Shown here piece after piece: positions 10,490 to 20,200 of a stretch of 64,000 nucleotides of DNA. This stretch comes from Erodium maritimum (Eukaryota; Streptophyta; Magnoliopsida; Geraniales; Geraniaceae): the NCBI GenBank assembly GCA_963921825.1, contig OY997592.1, positions 32,467,730-32,531,729 on the forward strand, written 5' to 3'. The stretch's first letter is position 1. Each line of letters starts with the position of its first letter. The translations under genes were made by a program, and so were the position numbers. The notes under the pieces were generated by a model, which saw only the letters and a program-made list of their open reading frames with translations, was not told the origin of the DNA and did not search any database.

Positions 10490-10963
10490 GGGTAGCTGTC
10501 CAGTAAAAACCACCCTTATTGTGCAAACTACGAACCAATCTAAGTCACAGGATGCGGTCAAAGAGACGTCAGTAGAGCGCACGCGATGCTGACATGTGCC
10601 GCTTCGCGCGCGCCTCTGCCCATGCGTGTGAGCGTGTTGACCACGCGCGCGCACAGTGCTGATGGTTTGCGCGTGCAGGTGCTGATAGTTTGGTATAAAT
10701 GCAAACTATCAGCACTGTGCACGCAAACGATCAGCACTGTGCGCGCAAAACGATCAGCACTGTGCGCGCGCGCACCAGCAGCGCACGCGCCCACGTGTCA
10801 ACACCTGGTGAGTTCGTAGTTTGCACAATAAGGTGCGGTGTTTTATATATTTATTTCCCACGTGTCAGCATCTGGTGCGCTCTGCTGACATCACTTTGGG
10901 GGGATCCTATGACTCAGATTGGTTCGTAGTTTGCACAATAAGGGATGGTTTGTACTTGATATC

Positions 10964-10965
<2 letters not shown>
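10490..10965. mobile_element. Inverted-repeat element 2 (about 475 bp) in TA-rich microsatellite
   Basis: The arms share ACCACCCTTATTGTGCAAAC and TACGAACCAATCTAAGTCA, inverted at 10910-10960. The right-arm motif occurs twice (about 10808-10850 and 10919-10963), so one end is partly duplicated. The interior at 10560-10800 is GC-rich with CGCGCG runs and a second palindrome centred near 10696, whose arms carry GCACAGTGCTGAT and ATCAGCACTGTGC. TA-rich DNA flanks it. No coding potential. Confidence 0.8.
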
Positions 10966-10999
<34 letters not shown>

Positions 11000-11000
11000 A

Positions 11001-13161
11001 GAGGAGAAATCTATTGAGAACCACTCTTAACATAGGAACCGTGAGAACCAATCCTAGCCACTATCACCTATGATCCAACACTCATCAAAATGCCACATCA
11101 TCACCCAAATTCAACCCTCATACACGCCTATTTCATTCATTCACACAAGCAAGGGTATAATTGTAATAGCATGGTGCCATGTGGACAAGTGTCCATTTTT
11201 TTCCACCAATTCACTAATTTAATATTTCTCGTTTCGTTTGAACTCCGATTAACTTCATACTTGCGCCAATATTTTTCTTTTCTCAAGGGCTTTAAATCAA
11301 GATCAGTCATGAATATATTTTGAAGCACGAAAATAAAAATTTGTATCAAGGTGATAAAAATAATGTTGAGCGTTGATAAATCTTCACTAATAAATGTTTT
11401 ATATCGGAGTACCAAACTAGTGCTAAATGTTGATAAAAAAACATGTAATGAGGTGATAAAAACCATTTTCAATTTTGATAATAAGTGTGATACACTAGAG
11501 TTTAACGTTGATAAAAAAAGCTTGTGATGAGGTGATAAAGGGTATAATTGTAATAACATGGTGCCATGTGGACAAGTGTCCATTTTTTTTTCCACCAATT
11601 CACTAATTTAATATTTCCCATTTCGTTTGGACTCCGATTAACTTCAAACTTGCGCCAATATTTTTCTTTTTTCAAGGGCTTTAAATCAAGATCAGTCATG
11701 AATATATTTTGAAGCACGAAAATAAAAATTTGTATCAAGGTGATAAAAATAATGTTGAACGTTGATAAATCTTCACTAATAAATGTTTTATATCGGAGTA
11801 CCAAAATAGTGCTAAATGCTGATAAAAAAAACATGTAATGAGGTGATAAGAAACAAATAATGAGGTGATAAAAATCATTTTCAATTTTGATAATAAGTGT
11901 GATACACTAGAGTTTAACGTTGATAAAAAAAACTTGTGATGGGGTGATAAAGGGTATAATTGTAATAGCATGGTGCCATGTGGACAAGTGTCCATTTTTT
12001 TCCACCAATTCACTAATTTAATATTTCCCGTTTCGTTTGAACTCCGATTAACTTCAAACTTGCGCCAATATTTTTCTTTTTTCAAGGGCTTTAAATCAAG
12101 ATCAGTCATGAATATATTTTGAAGCACGAAAATAAAAATTTGTATCAAGTTGATAAAAATAATGTTGAGCGTTGATAAATCTTCACTAATAAATGTTTTA
12201 TATCGGAGTACCAAACTAGTGCTAAATGTTGATAAAAAAAACATGTAATGAGGTGATGAGAAACAAATAATGAGGTGATAAAAACCATTTTCAATTTTGA
12301 TAATAAGTGTGATACAGTAGAGTTTAACGTTGATAAAAAAACTTGTGATGGGGTGATAAAAAACACGTAATTCAATGATAAATCTAGTGTTTAGTGTTGA
12401 TAAAACTAGTGTTCATAAAAAACACGTGATGAGATGATAAAAATCATGATCAGTTTTGGAGAATGGGGTGATAAAACCATTGTAAAGTGTTGATAAAAAC
12501 AGGGTTAAGTGTTGATAAACTTAGAGCAAAGTGTTGATAAAAATTACCCATATATAATTCCTTTAAAAACCTGCCCTAAATATATTTTTTTCGTGCTTCA
12601 AAAAAACATGTGATGGGGGTGATAAAACACACGTAATTTGAATGATAAACCTACTGTTTAGTGTTGATAAAACTAGTGTTCATAAAAACACGCGATGAAG
12701 TGATAAAATCATGATCAATTTTGGAAAATGAGGTGATAAAACCAGAGTAAAGTGTTGATAAAACCAATTTAAAAGTGTTGATAAATCCAGAGCAACGTGT
12801 TGATAAAAATGACCCAGATTTTTTTTTTAAAAAAATCTACCCCGAAATAATTTTTTTTTCGTGCTTCAAAATATATTCATGACTGATCTTGATTGAAAGC
12901 CCTTAAAAACAAAACTAATGGTGCAAGTTTGAAGCCAATCGGAGTTCAAACGAAGCGGGAAAAATTAAATTAGTGAATTGGTTAAAAAATATATGATAGT
13001 TTTACTAAAAAGCCCTTACCACTTACTAAAAAGTGCTGTTTTTTTGCAGTCAACAAGTCAACTACTCAATTGCATCTCATCCATCCATTCTTAAAATTGA
13101 TGACTTAGATTGGTTCTCGCGGTTCCTACATTAAAACATGGTTCTCACCAGATTTCTCCTC
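11001..13161. mobile_element. Inverted-repeat element 3 (2,161 bp) in TA-rich microsatellite
   Basis: The ends are GAGGAGAAATCT and AGATTTCTCCTC. The arms continue with GAGAACCAATC and its inverse. Homology between arms extends further: 12840-12995 is an inverted version of about 11200-11340, including CGTGCTTCAAAATATATTCA. The interior has three direct copies of a roughly 400-bp unit and many GATAAA-based short repeats. The flanks are (TA)n on both sides. The long open frames here are repeat by-products. Confidence 0.82.
11153..12360. repeat. Three tandem copies of a 387-412 bp unit inside element 3
   Basis: Copies begin with GGGTATAATTGTAATA at 11153, 11540 and 11952 and each runs through CATGGTGCCATGTGGACAAG to blocks of GATAAAAA. 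From 12360 to 12830 the repeats shorten to about 20-bp units of the form GTGTTGATAAAA. Spacing differs by a 25-bp indel between copies 1 and 2. Confidence 0.88.
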
Positions 13162-13219
13162 TGTATGTGTATATATATATACTCTTACTTTTCTTTCCAC
13201 CATTATATATACATATACA

Positions 13220-13520
13220 GGGAGACAATCACGTGCGAACCACCCTTACGGTGTGAACCTGCGAACCTCAAATCTGGTTTGCGGAAATAGCGAACATGGT
13301 TTGCGGAAATAAGCATCCCAGTTTGCGGAAAAAAAGTTTGAAAAAACAGCATTTTATCTTGAGAAAATATGGTTTGTGAAAATAGTGTTTCTGGTTTGCG
13401 AAATTTTTGTCTGAGAATATTCACCGCAAACTGAGAACACTATTTCCGCAAACCAGATACACTAAATCAGCAGGTTCGCACGTTCGCACCGTAAGCCATG
13501 GTTCGCACCTGATTGCACCC
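13220..13520. mobile_element. Inverted-repeat element 4 (301 bp) in TA-rich microsatellite
   Basis: The left end GGGAGACAATCACGTGCGAA matches, inverted, the right end TTCGCACCTGATTGCACCC. Both arms carry CTTACGGTG(T/C)GAAC and CTGGTTTGCGGAAATAG. The interior repeats GTTTGCGGAAA several times. It is flanked by (TA)n and (GTATATA)n. Its ends share the plan of elements 2 and 3 (GAACCACCCTTA near the tip). Confidence 0.8.
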
Positions 13521-13627
13521 GTACACACGCGTACACATATATATGTACATATATATACATACATATATATATGTGTGTATATATGTATATGTGTATATGT
13601 ATATACGTGTATATATATATGTGTATG

Positions 13628-13676
<49 letters not shown>

Positions 13677-13750
13677 GTGTATATATACGTGTATATATGT
13701 ATATGTATATATACCTATATATTCATGTAATATGTATATGTATATACGTC
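13521..13750. repeat. TA/GTATATA microsatellite
   Basis: About 230 bases of TA, GTATATA and ACATATATA simple sequence. The long ORFs rich in Tyr, Ile, Cys and Val translated from it are artefacts of the repeat. Confidence 0.9.
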
Positions 13751-13829
13751 TACGTTGGGACACCGATGCAATAATATCTGTTTTGGTGGATTTTTTTCCG
13801 GTGAGTTTTTGGACGACGGACTTAAAGCT

Positions 13830-14345
13830 TAAGTTTTTGCAACTATCAAAGAAGATGGCTAAAACTCAAGTTTAGTGTATATTTTTGCAACTATCAAAGA
13901 AGTTGACTACAAATTAAGTTTAGGGCATATTTTTTCAACTCTCAAAGAAGTTGACTAAAAATTAAGTTTAGGGGTATGTTTTTGCAACTATTAAAGAAGG
14001 TGACTAAAAGTTCAGTTTAGGGTATGTTTTTGCAACTATTAAAGAAGGTGACTAAAAGTTAAGTTTAGGCTATGTTTTTGCAACTATCAAAGAAGGTGAC
14101 TAAAAGTAAGTTTAGGGTATGTGTTTGCAACTATCAAAGAAGGTGACTAAAAGTTAAGTTTAGGGTATGTTTTTGCAACTATCAAAGAAGATGGCAAAAC
14201 TTAAGTTTAGGGTATGTTTTTGTAACTAGCAAAGAAGGTGACTAAAAATTAACTTTAAGGTATGTTTTTGCAACTATCAAAAAAGTTGACTAAAATTTAA
14301 GTTTAGGGTCTGTTTTTGCAACTATCAAAGAAGGTGATTAGAATG
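13830..14345. repeat. 48-bp minisatellite, about ten copies
   Basis: The unit contains TTTTGCAACTATCAAAGAAG, GTGACTAAAAGTTAAG and TTTAGGGTATG with a 48-base period, and decays at both ends. It lies just inside the right end of the hAT-type element, so it is a subterminal repeat block of that element. Confidence 0.88.
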
Positions 14346-14560
14346 GCTAGAAAAAGCTTTTTAAGATGAATATCCAAATGGATATATTAATATGGGTACA
14401 AATGGGTATTCGTGGATACCCAAATGGGTATTGGGTAAAGATGGGTGAGACAAAGATGGGTTTAAATGGGTATTGGATGGGTATGGGGAGTGACAAAATA
14501 GTAAATGAGTGGAAATGGGTATTATGACTCATACCCTTACCCGCCCATTTGCCATCCCTA

Positions 14561-15190
14561 CTTGTTCCCTTCCTGGCCATTTAAACTTCTTTAGTACTAT
14601 TGTAGATGCTTTTCTCAACAGTTTGTAGCATCTCATGCAGCTCCGAGACAATATTTTTCGTATTGTGCGTGTTATAGTACATGATGAAACTATCATATTC
14701 AATAAGAAAGGAATGGAGAATGATGTCTGTAGCCAAGTCTATGTTCATCTAGAGACCAAGTCTATCCAGATGCTCAAGATGGCCCTTTATCTTAAGAACA
14801 TAGGTGCTCACAGGTTTACTAGAAAGCATCTTGCATAGCATGAGGCTCTTCATATTATTGAACCTCCGAATTCTAGAATTTTTTTGGAACATTTTGTTGA
14901 GTTGAGGCATCATGTCGTATGGATTTTCTTCCGTTAGTTGCTTTTGGATATCAGCCTCCATACAAACCAACATGATGCAAGCGACATCAATAGTCATTGA
15001 AATGAGTGGTCAAAGCATCATTTAAGCTTTGGAATCATTTAAATTGGTTCCTTGGGAACGGGCTCATTAAGTATATACGTATTTCTTTCCTGTCTGAAAA
15101 CAATCCTCAACTTTGTAGACTAATTCAGAAAATTTGTCCCATTAAGCTTATCCTTATCAAAGATCGATCACAATGATAATGTATGTATAT
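14561..15190 (-). pseudogene. Ty1/copia gag, 5' half
   Basis: On the minus strand the copia gag start region is readable near 15180-15040 (KLNGTNFLN-stop-STKLRIVF, where the stop replaces a Trp). It is followed by the capsid core DVACIMLVCMEADIQKQL, MFQKNSRIRRFNNMKSLMLCKM and VSTYVLKIKGHLEHLDRLG. The gag is interrupted at 14568 by the hAT-type element and continues at 9843. It resembles the gag of the copia family at 29871-54965, but here the capsid core is present. No pol of this copy is seen. Confidence 0.82.
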
Positions 15191-16306
15191 TGTTGGAAGA
15201 CATGATCTACAATAAAATACATATGAAAAGTAAATAACATAAATTTCATAAAATTTAATCTAAGCAACCCTCATGTATATATTTTTTATCAACTAATTTT
15301 TTTTATTAGAGAACCGCGTGGGTTGGGAGGGAATTACATGACCCAAATGCCAAAGGAAATTAATGTAAAATAAGATTATTGTGAATAAGGACTTTTATTT
15401 AGGAGAAAAAGAAATAGAGCGTTGGGATACCCAAAAGACTTGGGAATCTGAACGAATAGGACACCTCAGGAATCTCATGTCGCATGTCGAGCATGAGGAA
15501 TGCCATAATTGCCAAACAGGGAAGCCGTACTTGCCAAGGAGAAGAGCACATAAATCTTAAGATAACCAACATAAGGCATAGAATCGTCGGGGGCTAGCAC
15601 CCGCATGAAACAAACGAGCCCCCAAGCTTCTACAACGAGGAGGGTCAGAGAGAAGACAAGGCTTCCAGAACAAAAATATCATAGCAGCCATAAGCTCTCG
15701 GTAGTAGAGCACCAAATCTAAGCAGATCAAAGCCAAGAGACTAAATAAGGCCAAGGGCCGGCCTGACATCGGCAGGGTCAGCATCCAAATAGAGATCGGC
15801 CAGGGCCATCCACCTACAGCGAGATAGGACAGAGAGAGAAGGATCTTCGACGTAAGCACCACAAAATATAATAACAAGGCAGCGATACCAAAACAAGATC
15901 CGAGAACCATCGGGAGGAGACATGATGCTATGAGCCAACACCCAAAAACCCGACGAGCATGAAACAGGAACCGCTCCAAAGAACGGAAAAACAAGTTGAT
16001 AGAGGAGGAGGCGAGACGGAAGACGTCGGAGAGGACCCAAAGGTCAGGAGGAGAGCACCAGATACACGAAGAAGGAGGACTGAAACCCGATGAAAGAGGG
16101 AAAGATCCGGAGGAGGTTGTGGAGAAGCGATTCCAAGGCTACAGTGAATCGTATGGGCTAGAGTAGATGATCGCGACGACATGAAACCAGAGGTGGAGAA
16201 GGAGAAGGAAATAAGAAAAGCCATATATAGTTGAAGGGTGTAATTATTGGGTTTTGTGCCCTAGAACGAGACATGATATATATAGAATATCATTTGTTAG
16301 TTAATA
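15191..16306. other. Unassigned 1.1-kb segment
   Basis: 15191-15300 is AT-rich. From about 15330 to 16230 the minus strand is mildly GC-richer, with overlapping open frames of 98-145 codons (15557-15994 and 15928-16224). These have Leu/Ser-rich, low-complexity translations that I do not recognise. Read on the minus strand the segment ends in an A-rich tail near 15300 (TAATAAAAAAAATTAG), so it could be a non-LTR retroelement end or a captured transcript. No domain supports either. Confidence 0.3.
16302..16306. repeat. Target-site duplication, left copy (TAATA)
   Basis: TAATA directly before the LTR start TGTCACG at 16307 is matched by TAATA at 25786-25790 directly after its end. Confidence 0.85.
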
Positions 16307-16579
16307 TGTCACGCCCCAATTTCAGTAACCCGAACTCGGGACGCGAACGTTTAAAACAATAAAACATTTTGAAACCCTTTACATAAATCACTTTAAAATC
16401 ACCGTTTGTTCATCAAAATAATCGTTTACAACTTAAAGGTACGTCCCAACAAATGGACAAAATGCAAGGTATACGTCGCTAGACTCAAAATAAACCCAGA
16501 ATCCCGCTCCTAGCTCTTCAAGCTTCAGAAGCTCACCTAGTCCAACCTGCGACCGGTACCTGTAGGAAAAGCAGCTAGG

Positions 16580-16597
16580 GGTGAGCGTTCGCTCACC
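16580..16597. other. Conserved LTR hairpin
   Basis: GGTGAGCG and CGCTCACC separated by TT form a perfect 8-bp stem. The same hairpin occurs at 5673-5690 in LTR A. Its function is unknown. Confidence 0.7.
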
Positions 16598-17225
16598 ACC
16601 ACGGATAACAGACTGACTACGGCATACTTAGCAGACAATGGCGGCAACACCAACAACCAACTCAACACCGGGGATCACTATCCCCAACTCAAGTAACCCG
16701 ACCGACACCCACGCACTGATACTTTCCTCAACCGACTCAACACTCGAACTCGTAAAGTAGACTTGACACAACGATTGACGACCTCCTCCAAAGACACGAC
16801 AGACAACCACGCAACACCAAAGATCACAAAGGATCGCACACCAAACATGATCACAATGGATCGCACTCCTGTCAGCTACTCAGTGCCTCCCTCACGCCCT
16901 TTACCAATCTCAATCAGGTCAGGCGGTCGACCTATCGCAATTCCTCGACACGAAGTCGGATCAGGCTGTCGACCTATCGCAATTCATCGACACAAAGTCG
17001 GATCAGGCTGTCGACCTATCGCAATTCATCGACCCAAAGTCGGATCAGGCTGTCGACGTATCGCAATTCATCGACACAAAGTCGGATCAGGCTGTCGACC
17101 TATCACACTCACAACCCCAAACCACACACGCGCGGCCAGGACCCCTTTGTTGTCGGGCGGGCCCCCCCTACCCCGTCTGAACATGCAGACGCGTGTGCTC
17201 GTGGACCCCCGTTTCATGAAGCGGG

Positions 17226-20200
17226 CCCCCAACCTCAGGTAAACACAATCACAATCACAAGCAAGTTCAACAAACAGCAACAACACAGGTTCAACACTCC
17301 ACATGCACTCATGGCCACACAAGACACCAACCGTAAAACACGGACTCAACAACCCCACAAGCACTCACGGCCTCCCAAGATACACCAACAGTAACTCACG
17401 GGCTCAACCACCCCCACGGGCACTCACGACCTCTCAAAACCACCGACAGTAACTCACGGGCTCAACAACCCCACGGGCACTCACGACCTCTCAAAACCAC
17501 CAACAGTAACTCACAGGCTCAACGACCCCACAGGCACTCACGGCCTCCTAAGACACACCAACAATAACTCACGTGTTCAACAACCCCACTGGAACTCATG
17601 GCCACCCAAGAAACACCAACAGTAAAGACACGGGTTCAACAACCCCACGGGCACTCATGGCCACCCAAGACACACCAACAGTAAAGACACGGGTTCAACA
17701 ACCCCACGACCACTCATGGCCACCCAAGACACACCAACAGTAAAGACACGGGTTCAACAACCCCACTGGCACTCATGGCCACCCAAGACACACCAACAGT
17801 AAAGACACGGGTTCAACAACCCCACTGACACTCATGACCACCCAAGACACACCAACAGTAAAGACACGGGTTCAGCAACCGCACGGGCACTCATGGCCAC
17901 CCAAGACACACCAACAGTAAAGACACGGGTTCAACAACCCCACTGGCACTCATGGCCACCCAAGACACACCAACAATAAAGACACAACAGTAAAACACGG
18001 GCTCTCATGGCCACCCACGACACACCAACAGTAAAGACATGGGTTCAACAACCCCACGGGCACTCATGGCCACCCAAGACACACCAACAGTAAAGACACA
18101 ACAGTACACAATCAACCTCCGGCATAACCAATGCCTCCAACAGTCCTAATATCAACAGTTTCACAATCAACCTCCGGGCATGGTTATATGCCTCCAGTAC
18201 TCCTAATCTCGATAAGTTCGCAACCAACCTCCGGGCATGGTCATATGCCTCCAGTAATTCTACTAACGCTAAGTTCTCTGCTCCTACGACACTACTAAGT
18301 GTCACATGCATTTCCAATACTCGCTACGTTCCCGTATCATGCCTTTCTAATATTCGATAACCCACGACACCCAGTGTCACATGCATTTCTACTGTTAACT
18401 TTCTATAGTCAGGGCCGAGATCCGGCTACTTTTCCCTACCTCGTATGCTTTCTCCAAAAGTGCACAATTAAGCTCCGGCGTGATCTCGTTCACTCGCCTA
18501 GCTTTCCCTTTCCTCGGTCTGCAGCACGATCTAACAAGAACACAATTTTAAACTCTCTTAAGCTTGCAGGCATAAACTGAGTTTTAATAAACCCGACACC
18601 CAAAAGTAACCCCGACAATGTCGATCACTCCCAAACTCCCCAATTACTCGACATTGTCGATATTGGACTGGGAAAAGCCCGATTCGCCCGACATGGCGAA
18701 TCTGCCCGGGTTTTGGAAACGCCCTTCCGGGGCTCCGAAAATTCCCGTTTTCGTTTCTACGGTCTTAGAATAATTCAAGGGTTTCTAGGCACTCGACGGA
18801 ATCGAATTCCGACTTCCGAGTCATTTAATTTGCGTTTCAAGTTTCTAAAACCCGTTAATTACAACTTTTCCAATTTAATTCTAAATTTCGATCTGGTTGT
18901 GGATTAATGATCCGGGGAACGTTCTAAACCACCCAAACACAAAAACCCGATACCCGGGCATGTGGGCCCCACACGGCCATAATGGGAAAATTCCCTTTTC
19001 GCCCCGAAACATTCCTCACGAACTTTAAACCTCAACCATTCATCTTTAAACCAATCTTAAACAAAACCCAACCTTACTCAACCCATTTAAACTCAAACCT
19101 TGAAATTCAAACGTTCCAAAACGAAAATCGATTAGGTGCTCATCGTAGGGAATGACGACGGGATGACAAATCTTCAATCGTTGAGTCGATCGGTCGGTGG
19201 CCCCCAACCTCAGGTAACCACAATCACAACCACAAGCAAGTTCAACAAACAGCAACAACACAGGTTCAACACTCCACATGCACTCATGGCCACACAAGAC
19301 ACCAACCGTAAAACACGGACTCAACAACCCCACAGGCATTCACGGCCTCCCAAGATACACCAACAGTAACTCACGGGCTCAACCACCCCCACGGGCACTC
19401 ACGACCTCTCAAAACCACCGACAGTAACTCACGGGCTCAACAACCCCACGGGCACTCACGACCTCTCAAAACCACCAACAGTAACTCACAGGCTCAACGA
19501 CCCCACAGGCACTCACGGCCTCCTAAGACACACCAACAATAACTCACGTGTTCAACAACCCCACTGGAACTCATGGCCACCCAAGAAACACCAACAGTAA
19601 AGACACGGGTTCAACAACCCCACGGGCACTCATGGCCACCCAAGACACACCAACAGTAAAGACACGGGTTCAACAACCCCACGACCACTCATGGCCACCC
19701 AAGACACACCAACAGTAAAGACACGGGTTCAACAACCCCACTGGCACTCATGGCCACCCAAGACACACCAACAGTAAAGACACGGGTTCAACAACCCCAC
19801 GGGCACTCATGACCACCCAAGACACACCAACAGTAAAGACACGGGTTCAGCAACCGCACGGGCACTCATGGCCACCCAAGACACACCAACAGTAAAGACA
19901 CGGGTTCAACAACCCCACTGGCACTCATGGCCACCCAAGACACACCAACAATAAAGACACAACAGTAAAACACGGGCTCTCATGGCCACCCACGACACAC
20001 CAACAGTAAAGACATGGGTTCAACAACCCCACGGGCACTCATGGCCACCCAAGACACACCAACAGTAAAGACACAACAGTACACAATCAACCTCCGGCAT
20101 AACCAATGCCTCCAACAGTCCTAATATCAACAGTTTCACAATCAACCTCCGGGCATGGTTATATGCCTCCAGTACTCCTAATCTCGATAAGTTCGCAACC

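Larger units (their letters stand above)
9844..14560. mobile_element. hAT-type non-autonomous transposon, 4.7 kb, with nested insertions
   Basis: The left end reads TAGGGATGG and the right end CCATCCCTA, a short inverted repeat of hAT type. Both subterminal regions are rich in GGGTAT/ATACCC motifs (9844-10010 and 14380-14550), as in many plant hAT elements. The flanks are TTTGTTCC (9836-9843) and CTTGTTCC (14561-14568), an 8-bp duplication with one mismatch. Joining the flanks restores a continuous copia gag reading on the minus strand, which independently supports the boundaries. No transposase is seen. The interior is occupied by four inverted-repeat elements and a minisatellite. Confidence 0.82.

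Noticed and set aside
11137..12375. Minus-strand ORFs of 76-169 codons with similar translations
   Set aside because: They arise from the three tandem units of inverted-repeat element 3, with no start or domain conserved beyond the DNA repeat.
13407..13875. Tyr/Ile-rich ORFs of 67-120 codons
   Set aside because: Translation of the TA/GTATATA microsatellite.
16763..17242. 159-codon ORF on the plus strand
   Set aside because: It lies in a roughly 48-bp repeat block (ATCGCAATTCATCGACAC-type) inside the solo LTR. The open frame is a repeat artefact.
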